This document shows, piece after piece, positions 45,129 to 55,131 of a stretch of 64,000 nt of DNA; position 1 is the first letter of the stretch; every line of letters starts with the position of its first letter. This DNA comes from Schizosaccharomyces osmophilus (lineage: Eukaryota > Ascomycota > Schizosaccharomycetes > Schizosaccharomycetales > Schizosaccharomycetaceae), in NCBI RefSeq assembly GCF_027921745.1, contig NC_079238.1, positions 2,170,001 to 2,234,000 on the forward strand, given 5' to 3'. Made by a program: the position numbers and the translations under genes. The notes beneath the pieces were generated by a model, which did no database searches, was not told the DNA's origin, and saw only the letters and a program-made list of their open reading frames with translations.

Positions 45129-45519
45129 GTTTCTACCATCATTCCTCTTCACAAATGTAAGAAATTGGATTGTATTGAAAGTAGTGTTTTAGGGAAAATC
45201 ACTTTATGCATATAAATCATGATGTAAGGGAGTTTAGGTTCAATTAAGCGCAAGTAAATAATCACGAAAAAGTAAACACTCATGCATGAAGAGTTTACTT
45301 TTGGATTCGAAAAGACTCATAAACATACAAACTGAACAAAAAAAATAAAATTAAATATTAACGATAGTAATGTACAAATGCTTTCTCTATACTCAAAAAC
45401 AATAAACAACAGACAGAACCATGATATAACAACGAATAAAAAATAAAAGGAACGTTCCCTGACCGTTATTGAGAAAAATACACAAAGGACGAAGTGTTCG
45501 GAGAGGTTGGAAATCAGCT
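45129..45519. other. intergenic between rtc5 start and mis17 3' end
   Basis: About 390 bases, AT-rich. Nothing recognised. Confidence 0.5.
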
Positions 45520-46961
45520 TTAAATCGAAAGCCCTCGAAATACAGTATCGAGCAACTGTTTAAACTCCTGTAATTGCTCGTAGATGCCCCTTTCACCACA
45601 TAGGGCGTTCGAAAACTCGTTCAATGAGTAAATCTCTGCATCCTCAGAGGAATCGATATCATCAGTATCTAGCAATCGCTTGAGGGATTCACATTCTATT
45701 AAGAATTCATCCAAATTCTCTAATTTCTAATCGGATTAGTAAAGTAAGCGCAATAAATATACAAGAAGAATGTTCGTACTTGGGAAGTATCAGAGGTTTC
45801 TCGATAACTTAATCGCAAATTCTTCTTTTTATTCTGAAGAGCAAGTCTTTCCTGTCGAACGTTGGACAGCTCCTGTTGTAAAGCAAATTTTTCTTTCGCT
45901 GCCTTTCTAGAAGCTGAATATAGAGCTTGGTTTACGTCCAACAAATCAATGAATTCCAAAAGCCTTACGGAGACATGCTCACCAAAAGCATTTTTCACCT
46001 TCAAAAGATATGGATCTCCTGGTTCAATCTCTGCAAGCAGTTCCTGAAATAGCTGTTGTATTACGTCAAAACTATTCAGTTTCTTTTTCCCATTCGCGTT
46101 CTTGGATAGTTTCGTCAGTTCAATGCTCACCAATTCATCCGTTCCTTGCGGTGGTGAGAGCTCCTTAAAAGCCGAAGTTGTTTTTATTGGTAAGTTAACA
46201 GGAGGCACATTTTTGGGTAAATCTTCTCTTCCTATGTCTTTATCATGGATATTATGAACGGAAGATGATATTGGGGAGGGGATACGTTCTTGAGGAGCCT
46301 CTGAACTCACGAAGGCTCTGATGCTTGAGTCTGCATGCACAGCTTCATAGTTTTGTTCAGATTGCTGTTGTTCTAATAAAAGGGATTTCTCGTTTTCCTG
46401 CTGGTTACTCGGTGATTTTTCATTGGGACGATAAGGCTGAATGAAGGGTTCATACAATTTCCGAGCAGCCTCTTGCTTGGAACGTTTTTTAGCACTCTCT
46501 GTCTTTGCATAAGGCTGTCGCTTGGTTGTAGCTATATCACTTTTTCTAGCGGACGTATTTGGAGTCTGATCTTTTCGAGGCCGTCCTCGTTTTTCTCGCT
46601 TTGACGAGGAAGCTGGTTCGGGACGTCCCTGAGGTTTTTTTGGAAGCAACGATGCTATATCTTGATGTGCTTGTTGGGAATCATCTACTCCATTCACTGC
46701 CTGGGTGTCACCAGTGGCTGCTCCATTCAATGTATTCTTATTTTTACCACCAGGAGAAGTGGAAGAGAGACTACGATGCTCAGAATTTGAAGGGGAGGAA
46801 TTCATCTCTGTCAAAAGGTTTGGATCAATAGAAAACTCAACATCTTTAACTTTATACCGCCTAATAATCGTTAGCTTTTAGTACTATTCTTGAATATCAT
46901 ACTCAGCACCACGCATTCGCGCAGCTCTTCTCTGATTCACATCTTGAACATCTTCTCCCAT
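45520..46961 (-). CDS. mis17: kinetochore protein Mis17 (CENP-U/Ame1-like)
   Basis: Subunit of the Mis6-Sim4 inner kinetochore complex. A short first exon starts at the ATG at 46961 (MGEDVQDVNQRRAARMRGAE) and is joined over a 40-base intron with a GCTAAC branch site to RYKVKDVEFSIDPNLLTEMN. The middle is Ser/Gln-rich and carries an AT-hook-like KRGRPRK. The C-terminal third is helical (FDVIQQLFQELLAEIEPGDP, VRLLEFIDLLDVNQALYSAS, then a coiled coil). The last exon, 45520-45726, begins KLENLDEFLIECESLKRLLD. The intron is 45727-45779. The identity rests on layout, a basic N-terminal motif and gene order, since S. pombe mis17 lies between rtc5 and pmh1. Confidence 0.75.
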
Positions 46962-47707
46962 GATTTGATTAAATTCAGCAAATTCAGGTACCCATTACCG
47001 TCGACAGGATAATGGTTGTTGACGACGTTTCTGACCAGCCTTCTCAACAAACAACCACAATTTTAACATCTGAGCATATAAATAACCCAAATAAAGGAAG
47101 TTTTACTGTTTGATATTATCGTAGTTTATATTTATCCATGTTTTGCAATTAGAGAGTAAAAGCGTAAATACGAATTAAGTAGTATACAAAATTCGGTCTA
47201 ATTTAGCAATCGACATGTAACAAACGCGTTCTGAAACATCATCACTTATTACATAACAAGCTTTAATTTTTTATATCTTTGAGACATTAAGAGTGAAGGA
47301 ACATGAAACTATGAAACAATTCAGGCCTACCATATAACCATCATTTCTCTAGGTAACCGTATACAAATAGAAACCCTTTTATTTCAATTAGTAGGTTTAT
47401 GTTTCTTTCTAACCACGGTTTCGAGATTTATTTCCATCGTAGTTTGCGCTAAACACGCACAGCCTTTCATTTGCCTTCTCCTCCTCCGAGAGATTCCTAC
47501 TTCAGTATTCTCCTGAGCTTCCATAAACTATTTACTTTACAATCCAACATATTGAACTTCTTGTTAGCTTCAAAAAGGAAGAACCAAAGTGAAAGTCGTT
47601 CAATTGTACATAGTACGCTACACAAAGAATAATTTGGATTTCTATGACTCGAGTCGCTCTTACTGACACTTATTTGATTTAAGTAATAGATTTTTGTTGC
47701 TTTAACA
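46962..47707. other. divergent promoter region between mis17 and pmh1
   Basis: About 745 AT-rich bases. No open frame or RNA gene is recognised. Confidence 0.5.
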
Positions 47708-48970
47708 ATGGAGGATTCGGATGTACCAAAGAAAAATGGTATGCTTTGAATACTACGATGCTGAATATACTAATACAGTTCTAGACGAAAAATGCCCGCT
47801 TTGTCGAGCTGATCGTTACTTAAATCCCAATATGAAATTGCTCATTAATCCAGAATGCTATCACAAAATGTGTGAATCTTGCGTCGATGTATGGTATAAG
47901 AGACGTTCGTGTTTAACACACGCAAACAATCAAGAATCGAGTTGCTAATTACGGGTCTTAGAGAATCTTTACCACTGGACCAGCTGCTTGTCCGACTCCA
48001 GGATGCGGCAAAATCCTTCGAAAAGCCAAGTTTCGTGAACAGACCTTTGAAGATGCACAAATAGAACGGGAAATTGACGTTCGCCGGAGGATTGCTAAAA
48101 TGTATATAATTATGTCTTGAACTTATCTAACGATGACTCTAGCTTTAATAAGGGTCAGCAAGACTTTGAGTCCTTACAAGAATACAATGACTATTTGGAA
48201 GAAGTTGAGAATTTGAGTATGTTACCAAAAGGTCTGCAGTCTTTTATTTTATGCTAATTTTGTGCATAGCTTTCAACTTAATTTATCAAGTCGATGTCGA
48301 AGAAACCGAAAAAAGGGTCCAACAATACGAAAAACAAAACCGCGAGTCAATTGCACTTAACTCCGCACGAGCTGCAGCTGAATCTCGGTTGTTTGCTCAA
48401 AATGAAATTCTACTAAAGAAACAAAAACAAGAAGCTAGAGATGCTGTTGTTAGAGAACATGAGTTAGAACGAGAACGGCGAGAACAGGTTGAACAGCAAA
48501 TCATCCATGACTTGGCTACGTCTGGTAAAGATCCAAATAAAATTGTGAAACTTACAGAGACGCTCAAAAAGCATCGGGAAAAAAAAGATTCTCCACAGCT
48601 CGATCCTTCACGATCTTCTGCTTTGTATCCCGGTCTTCAAAACTTGGCCTTACGAAGGCTTAAAGAAGAGCAGATGCCTTTCAGCCCGCTTGCGGGTGAA
48701 CGAAACACAAGCAAATATTATGATTATTCTATTGAGAACTATAACGACCCGTATGTATTTCTGTTATCGAAAATCTTTGTGCTAATCATTTCTAGCTTTA
48801 TGGATAAAATAACCAAGGAACCAAACCGGTCAATTGGTTTTAGAGTGGAAGATTGTCATCTTCGTTGTTTATACGAAGCGTTTAGTGGTCTTGATTTCGA
48901 TCTTACAGAAATTAATCCCCCAACCAAAACCGACTCGAATGTTCAGGCAGCCACGATGAGTACTTCATAA
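47708..48970 (+). CDS. pmh1: TFIIH/CAK assembly factor Pmh1 (MAT1/Tfb3), RING protein
   Basis: RING-finger subunit that stabilises the Mcs6-Mcs2 kinase and tethers it to TFIIH. It starts MEDSDVPKKN at 47708; five introns. The RING reads CPLCRADRYLNPNMKLLINP, ECYHKMCESCVD, then after an intron the MAT1 extension RIFTTGPAACPTPGCGKILR. It is followed by FREQTFEDAQIEREIDVRRR and FNKGQQDFESLQEYNDYLEE, then a long coiled coil (about 48300-48560) and a C-terminal CDK-binding region. The RING Cys pattern and the ILRKxxFxxQxFED motif are diagnostic of MAT1. Its kinase partner mcs6 is in this same window. Confidence 0.95.
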
Positions 48971-49097
48971 CCATTTTTGTGTAAATAATACATTATAACT
49001 TTCTATAGTCTTTATTTTGCAACCACAAAGGATTTTTCCTTAAAACCAAAGACCAAATTTTATTCATACACAAAACCGTTAACCTAGAGCTTGTTCC

Positions 49098-49862
49098 TTA
49101 ATAAGGATTAAAACGTCGATTAACTTTAAGTTGTTCAATTCGTTGCTTATCCAATTCAAATTTGTGAGCCAAGCCTTGCAACTTCTTCTTTTTCTCGTTT
49201 CGTAATTGGAAACGGTAAAAGTCCTTGTGAATTCCTGTCTCTTTCTTCTTTTGTAAAAGCCTTTCAGCTTCTTCAGGATTACCAACCGATTGATGGGTAC
49301 CTCGAACAACAGGGATAAAACCATCTTCGTCGGGTTGATTTCTCAACTTACGAAGACGATTCTTCTCTGTTATTTCTTGGTTTGTTAATCTCTTCATATA
49401 CCCCTCAACACTTTCTTCCAAGACTTGAGCGTTGGGAAATTGTCGATCATATTTTTCTAAATAACCTATCATCAAAAAGTTAGCACATGCCAAACGATCC
49501 ACTTAATCCTTACGTTTTAGCCCTGATGATTGTGAGTAAACCCAAGGAATAGTTGTTGAGCTCTTTGAAGCTGCTTTTAACACATGTTTTACTTCAGCTT
49601 TTTCCAACAATTTCACGCGTAAATTTGTTCCTGCCTTTAATAGTCCTTGAATTGAAGGGTATACAGAGACAAGTCGTCCTCCTAATTTCGACATGGCATT
49701 TCGTAAAACTTTTTCAGTGGTAGTAACTGGAACGTTTACTAAATAAACAGATTTTTCTTCAGGATCTTCGCTGTCTGCTCTTAAAAAAATATTTTGAGCT
49801 TTTTCTGAATCATTTAGAGTAATTTTGAGCTTGATGAAGCCCTTTTCTTTCAATTTGTCCAT
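49098..49862 (-). CDS. rrp7: ribosomal RNA processing protein Rrp7
   Basis: Small-subunit processome component (UTP-C/CURI complex) for 18S rRNA maturation. Two exons: from the ATG at 49862 ([18 protein letters not shown]) to 49514, a 48-base intron 49466-49513 with GTAAGG donor and GCTAAC branch site, then 49098-49465. The N-terminal half has an RRM-like fold ([20 protein letters not shown]). The C-terminal Rrp7 domain is visible as [31 protein letters not shown] and the terminal [20 protein letters not shown]...NPY. The two open pieces would look like separate genes if the intron were missed. Confidence 0.92.
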
Positions 49863-50158
49863 AATTGGTGTAAAGGAAGGTGAGAGCGAAAACTATATGA
49901 GAAGTGGAATTATAGCGATGTATATGTAAGTATTATTATAGTGTTAAATGAAAATACTCATCAATTTTTAAAAATTTTGTATATTTTTAAAACTTGAAAT
50001 TCCTTATTGAGCAATTCTTTCCTTGGGTTACTTTCTGTCCTTGACAATGAAACAGCCCTTAACCAAGGTATAGGAGTAACGTGAAGCAATATAATAAAGT
50101 AATAAAATGCAGATTATAAAATCAAGCTACAGACCGAAGTGCGGAGAAGCTTTTTAGA

Positions 50159-50911
50159 TTAAAGCGTAGGCGATTCCCTTCGCTTGCCCTCTTTCATAAA
50201 TAACTTTCCAAACGTTTGTAGCTTCCTTAATTCAGTTTTAGAAGTTTTTTTATCAAATTTATCTCTTGCAAAGTTTTCCTTCAGAGGCAGTTCGTCGCTG
50301 ACACTGTCTCCATCAAACTGTGGCTCTTCAGAATTAGTTTTGCATTCTCTGGCAGACGAAGAAAAAGTTGAAGAATCCCTAGAATCTTTTGTAACCATTG
50401 GTTCATTAGAATCATCGAAAATGTTTATATCATTCAAAGGAGAAGTCTGGGGTTGAACATCAGTTATTTTAGTACCTAGATTTGTGGTAGAACCCATAAA
50501 CTGGTGCTGGGAAATATCAAACGGGTTTCTTATAGGAGTTGTAAATGCCTCTTTGGTATGTATGCTATCAAAGCTGCTATTCTTTTCCTCTTTTACATTA
50601 ATTGCTTTTGAAGGACTCATGGGATCATCATTATTCTTAGCCAATGTGGGCCGCTTTGTCTGTTTCTCTAAGTTGTTGTAAATTCGTTTGTTCTTGGCTT
50701 TCTTTTCTGAGCCTAGATTTGATTCCTCATTTTGTTGATTGATAGTAGAAGGAGTTAATGCATGTTCTGGCTCGTAAGTTACAATCGTTTTTTGTTTTAT
50801 GACTTCAGAGGCATCCTTTATAAGCTTTGATTTAGGCAAGGATCGAAACACTTGCTCAAATTTGGAGTCCACAAACTGATGTACGTAAGGATCTTTGGTA
50901 GAAATGGGCAT
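50159..50911 (-). CDS. mis20: centromere protein Mis20/Eic2-like (by synteny)
   Basis: A 250-residue single-exon protein from the ATG at 50911 (MPISTKDPYVHQFVDSKFEQ). Mostly disordered and rich in Ser, Asn, Lys and acidic residues; it holds FDISQHQF in the middle and a basic end. No domain is visible. The name is taken from gene order: in S. pombe mis20, a component of the Mis16-Mis18 group that guides CENP-A loading, lies between rrp7 and kgd2. Sequence alone would not give it. Confidence 0.55.
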   Translation of the reverse strand: MPISTKDPYVHQFVDSKFEQVFRSLPKSKLIKDASEVIKQKTIVTYEPEHALTPSTINQQNEESNLGSEKKAKNKRIYNNLEKQTKRPTLAKNNDDPMSPSKAINVKEEKNSSFDSIHTKEAFTTPIRNPFDISQHQFMGSTTNLGTKITDVQPQTSPLNDINIFDDSNEPMVTKDSRDSSTFSSSARECKTNSEEPQFDGDSVSDELPLKENFARDKFDKKTSKTELRKLQTFGKLFMKEGKRRESPTL

Positions 50912-51206
50912 AAACAAAAATTTTGAAATCAAAGATTTCCGTTGAGATGAAACTAAAGTATTATCTCTAGATCAAAGCCAAGCTTTTAATAAAGTTAGCA
51001 ATACGAGTTTTCAATGACACAGCTACAACCGAATACAGGGTTTTTAGTAATCCACTGAGGTCGTTCGATGGGGGTAAAAGGACGAGTTTGAGAAAGGGAA
51101 TTATACAAAGGAACTTTTGTTTGAAAAGCACGAAGGTGGTAAGCAAAGAATAAAAGAGATTGCACTTTTAATGACTTATAAATGTATATAAGCCGTACGT
51201 CGAAAC
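50912..51206. other. left edge of the 5S/wtf island
   Basis: About 295 bases without a gene; a TATATA-like element at about 51184 lies just before the first 5S copy. Confidence 0.4.
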
Positions 51207-51331
51207 GTCTACGGCCACACCTAGGCGAAAACACCAGTTCCCGTCGGATCACTGCAGTTAAGCGTCTGAGAGTCTCCTTAGTTCAATACTGTGGTTGGAG
51301 ACAACATGAAAATCCGGGATGCTATAGGCTT
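51207..51331 (+). rRNA. 5S rRNA gene, diverged copy
   Basis: It starts GTCTACGGCCACACCTAGG and ends with GCTATAGGC followed by T5, a Pol III stop. Compared with the second copy at 53755 it has several substitutions and a few extra bases in its 3' half, so it may no longer be functional. It is preceded by a TATATAAG element. Fission yeasts keep 5S genes dispersed through the genome rather than in the rDNA array. Confidence 0.85.
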
Positions 51332-51866
51332 TTTGCAATTCTTGTTCTTTTGTATGCAAGCATCCTGAAGAGTAATGAAAAGACCGGCGGACATCATGAC
51401 AAAAAATGCTTTACTTTCCAACATAAAGATATGCATTTCCAATCCCTTGTTAATTATCATTCAAAGAAACAGCATGGTTGTTTTGCCAAATGTTCCTTTG
51501 TTTACTTTTTGTAATAAACGACGACTCTTTTGAATTATACTATTACGAAAAGTTGCAATGAAAAACCAACGTTGAATAATCGTAACGAGGACTGTGACCA
51601 GTCAGTGACATAATGTCGCTGCTTTTATGAATTAAGACATGCGAAAAGCCATTACCAAGATTTTTTCAAAGTCGTATCTTTGGTTTTAAGGGAACACTCG
51701 TGTTGCAAGATTAGCTTGCTTTTTAAGCAAGGTCCAATTCCTTTTTCTGACAGAATTGTGAAGAGCGGAACCAGTTCCTACGGACTTTTCTCGGCGATTC
51801 AAAAGTTGATTTCGTTTAGAGGGTAAATATCGGTGCTATTTTTTGGTTTGAATTGCCATTGTAAAT
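51332..51866. other. spacer between first 5S copy and wtf gene
   Basis: About 535 bases; no coding frame. It should contain the upstream (long-transcript) promoter of the wtf gene. Confidence 0.45.
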
Positions 51867-53052
51867 ATGAAAAACAAATATACTCCTATTTCAGATTCTG
51901 ATGACTCTTCCAAAACGCTCAATGATGAAAAGTCAGATACGCATTCTGCAGATGGTACGCCTCCTCCGTATTCAGGTAAGATTAGTTGAAATAGAAAGGA
52001 AAGTTTGATTCTTTGTACCCTTGTTGGAACCGTTCATGATGGAAGAATCATGCTTGTTTATTTATTTGTTGGGCTTGAAATTAATAACCTTGTCGAGAAC
52101 TGTCAGCAAACATAATAGACACCTCTATCCTTTTCACAAACAAAGAAATATTACTAATACATTCATTAGCTTCAAATAAATTTATTGATTTAGAAATGGC
52201 TGATGGATCCGCTCAAAATTCCGCCCAAGATACTGTTAATAATACTAGGTCGAGTTCGATGGATAAGTGGCAGATAATAATGTACTTGTTGTTTTTTACA
52301 TCTTTTGTGTATATTATATTTTATGCTATTCTTCTTGTGTTATTTTTCACTTCCAAGGTTTCTGTGAATGCACAAGCCCTTTGGGGGCTTTCTGCTGGCT
52401 GTGCAGCATCCTTTGCATTGTTTCTGTTTGGTAAGTTAGCTATATCTTTTATTTTAAATGATCTAATAAGTATTAGCAATAACTCAAATGCCTAAAGAAT
52501 GGTTCACGCAGGCCAAAAAAGGGCTCACGCAAGCTGGAAGATTAACCAAAAACGTATTGTCAGCTATGTGTATCTCAGTATTATGTGTGTGTTTTCTCGA
52601 CGTCCTCGGTTTCACCGTGTATTATGCTGCAAAGAAGTTCACAGGATTTGAAAAGATAAACAATAATTTTTTCTATGCTGTTTGCTTTGTTAACTTTGTC
52701 TTGTTTCTTTATTTGACGAGTATGTCATACTCCCGTGAAATGTTCTAACTGTTCTAGTGAATGCAAATGCGCGTGAACGACTTAGATTAGTAGTCGTCGA
52801 TATAGGAAACGGTATAGGAAACGGAATAAATGGCTTAGGAAACGGCATAAATGGCTTGGGAAACGGAATAAATGGCTTGGGACACGGCTTGGGAAATGCT
52901 GTGGATCATATGTTCGGTATGTACACTTGGTAAATGCTTCCTATCACAAGGCGTTATTAACCAATTCAAAAGGAACAAATCGAGGAGATGAAGCACCTCG
53001 TAACGAAGAAATTGAACTTCAACCTCTTGCTGAGCAAAGGGCTGAAGTTTGA
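51867..53052 (+). CDS. wtf-family spore-killer gene; looks whole
   Basis: Member of the wtf gene family, selfish meiotic drivers of fission yeasts that are known to make a poison from a short transcript and an antidote from a long one. It starts MKNKYTPISDSDD and the first exon ends in a PPPYS (PY) motif, as is usual in the family. Five exons are visible. The second begins just before an in-frame ATG (MADGSAQ), the place where the short product of this family starts. Four hydrophobic segments follow. The fourth exon carries the short glycine/asparagine repeat (INGLGNG) typical of wtf genes. The reading frame appears whole. The family's Mei4-controlled internal promoter would lie in the first intron, where a loose CAGCAAACATA match is seen. 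It is flanked by 5S genes. Confidence 0.85.
52801..52899 (+). repeat. 21-bp in-frame tandem repeat inside the wtf gene
   Basis: About three units of 21 bases coding INGLGNG, with partial units at each end. Repeats of this kind vary in copy number between wtf genes, and their matching is tied to which antidote works on which poison. Confidence 0.85.
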
Positions 53053-53754
53053 GTTCTACCGAAGCCGCTTTCGTTCTTTACATTCGCTCCTTCTTTGGAA
53101 ACATTGATGTCAATTGCAGTCTACCAAGTTCCTGTATTCGCTTCCACAAAAGCTTGGATCAGATGAAACCAGCAGACTTTGATTGCTTTTCTCATTTCTC
53201 TTTCATGAATCTTCTTATTCGTTTCACGGCATCGTTCTTTTTCTGCATGAATAGACACCCTTTTTAATGATTATTTAATTATTCTGAGGAAAATACCATC
53301 GTAATTAACTAGTTTTTTCCTCAACACTGTGTCGTGTCTTTCATTAATTGTAAGAACGAAACTGATTACCGCCAGAGGTAAAATTCGTTCACAGCATAGA
53401 AAGTATAAATCTTCAGATTGGAAGAATCGATTGATGTAGTTTAAAACATTGAATTACCGTTTACTTTGGGAGTCAAGTCGACGGACCTTGATTCAAGTAG
53501 TACCCAATTTATATTAAGTAACATTTTCAACCCATAAACTCATACACTCAATTGATGCTCCTGCGACCATTATGTGAATCAATAAAAAAGAGAAAACAGT
53601 GTTTTCAAATATTATTCTTATGATTCGAAAGCATTCACCATTTAGCCATGAAGAATACCAGATAGAACTGAGTTGAATTGGATCTTGTAGTTCATCAAGC
53701 CAAATAAAAGACTGGATCATTATTGTATAAATATCTTTACAGACCGTAACAAAC
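53053..53754. other. spacer between wtf gene and second 5S gene
   Basis: About 700 bases with no recognised gene. A TATAAATA element precedes the 5S gene at about 53726. Confidence 0.45.
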
Positions 53755-53873
53755 GTCTACGGCCACACCTAGGCGAAAACACCAGTTCCCGTCCGATCAC
53801 TGCAGTTAAGCGTCTGAGGGTCTCGTTAGTACTATGGTTGGAGACAACATGGGAATCCGGGATGCTGTAGGCT
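53755..53873 (+). rRNA. 5S rRNA gene
   Basis: A 119-base gene, GTCTACGGCCACACCTAGG to GATGCTGTAGGCT, matching fission-yeast 5S rRNA as I know it, including TCACTGCAGTTAAGCGTCTG (internal control region) and GTTGGAGACAACATGGGAAT. A TATA-like box lies upstream and T6 lies just downstream. Looks intact. Confidence 0.93.
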
Positions 53874-54324
53874 TTCTATTTTTTGATTTGTTCAACGTAG
53901 ATTCGTGCTTGGAAATGCTTTTCTTAATTCCCTTCTTGTGAGACGTTACTCGACAAGTAACCGGGAACAAAAAAGGATTACGAATTGTGGATGTAATGAA
54001 ATTACAAATTTTTGATAAAAAACTCAACAATAATATAGTATTTATGCATTTCAATTAGTAGCTGCAGTAAGTCTTCCGTTTTCGATTTCTACTCATTGCC
54101 TTTGAGATGAGAAGTTAAATGCATGTCTTTTAATTGCGGTCATCAATTCAAATTAATACAAGGTTGTTTCTTAGTTTCAAGCCATTTCCAACTGAAATTG
54201 AAATAGCCAAATAAAAAAGAATATAGATAATGGTTCATCAAAGCAATTCATAACCGATTGCGATCTGCGTTAGCCGAAGAGTCTAAAAGACTAGAGTATA
54301 GAAGACAAATGAACGGATCTAAGT
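53874..54324. other. spacer between second 5S gene and the membrane-protein gene
   Basis: About 450 bases with no recognised gene. Confidence 0.45.
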
Positions 54325-55131
54325 TTAAGTAGTAGGGTTGATATCCGTCGGTGGAGGAGCCAGTGCATTGTCTCTTTGCTGATAGCTCGGAAGCGTAGGC
54401 GCTCTCGTGTGATCTGTTGAGCTAACAAAATCTAAACCAAGACAGGCTTAAAGAGTGAAATACAATACATAGCTCACACCGCAAATTATGATACCTACAC
54501 AGTACATCAAGGTACCTACGACCATACCAATGATTTTTCCAATAGCACTGAAAAGGAATGGAAAGACACAACCCATCAAGATGACCACATAAAGCAATCC
54601 TCTAACAGTTCCGAGAATAAATGAATGAAGGCCTAATATTTTTGTTAGTAAACAATCAAATGTATCGATAAATTGGATATGGTTGAACTCACAAAAAAAA
54701 GCAGCTAGAAATATTATGAATATCACAACATGAATCATTAGAGGATTTAAGGGCTACTTGTCCCAATCTTTAATGCCATCGACTAGAAAAGCATATGTTC
54801 GGAAGTAGCAAGATATTGCACAGACACACACCAAAGAGGGAATAATTGTAGATAACAGTCGTTGCGACTTCTCTTTAAGAACTACATTGCCGGGAAAATC
54901 CCCATTTAGGAATTGTAAAGCTTCACGTTTCCTTTCTTCGCAAAAGGAAGGAAAATCGCTTAATTGATCCATAAATATATCTTTCTTCTCTTTGACTTTC
55001 AAAGAACCTGAATTGGGTGATTTGTTTGTGTCCTGTGGTATGTTCAAAGGAAGTCCCTTTTCGAGATCATCATCGTAAACATCGGCATGGCTGTACGCAG
55101 GAAGATCGCTTGAAATATTAATACTAGACAT
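54325..55131 (-). CDS. unidentified multi-span membrane protein beside the wtf gene (possible wtf-associated family)
   Basis: Starts at the ATG at 55131 (MSSINISSDLPAYSHADVYD). The N-terminal part is cytosolic, with LPAY and an acidic DDDLEKGLPL that recalls the DLEKG of wtf first exons, then one membrane span (LLSTIIPSLVCVCAISCYF). A second block, 54738-54448, codes at least two more hydrophobic segments (FILGTVRGLLYVVILMGCVF). A last exon ending at 54325 codes a proline-rich tail with APPPTDINP. The exon joins could not be resolved with confidence, so whether it is whole is unknown. I recall that wtf genes of other fission yeasts are accompanied by wag (wtf-associated) genes; this could be one. 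It shows no other family mark. Confidence 0.5.

Noticed and set aside
53049-53267. 72-codon open frame after the wtf gene
   Set aside because: It begins at the wtf stop region in another frame and has no family character.
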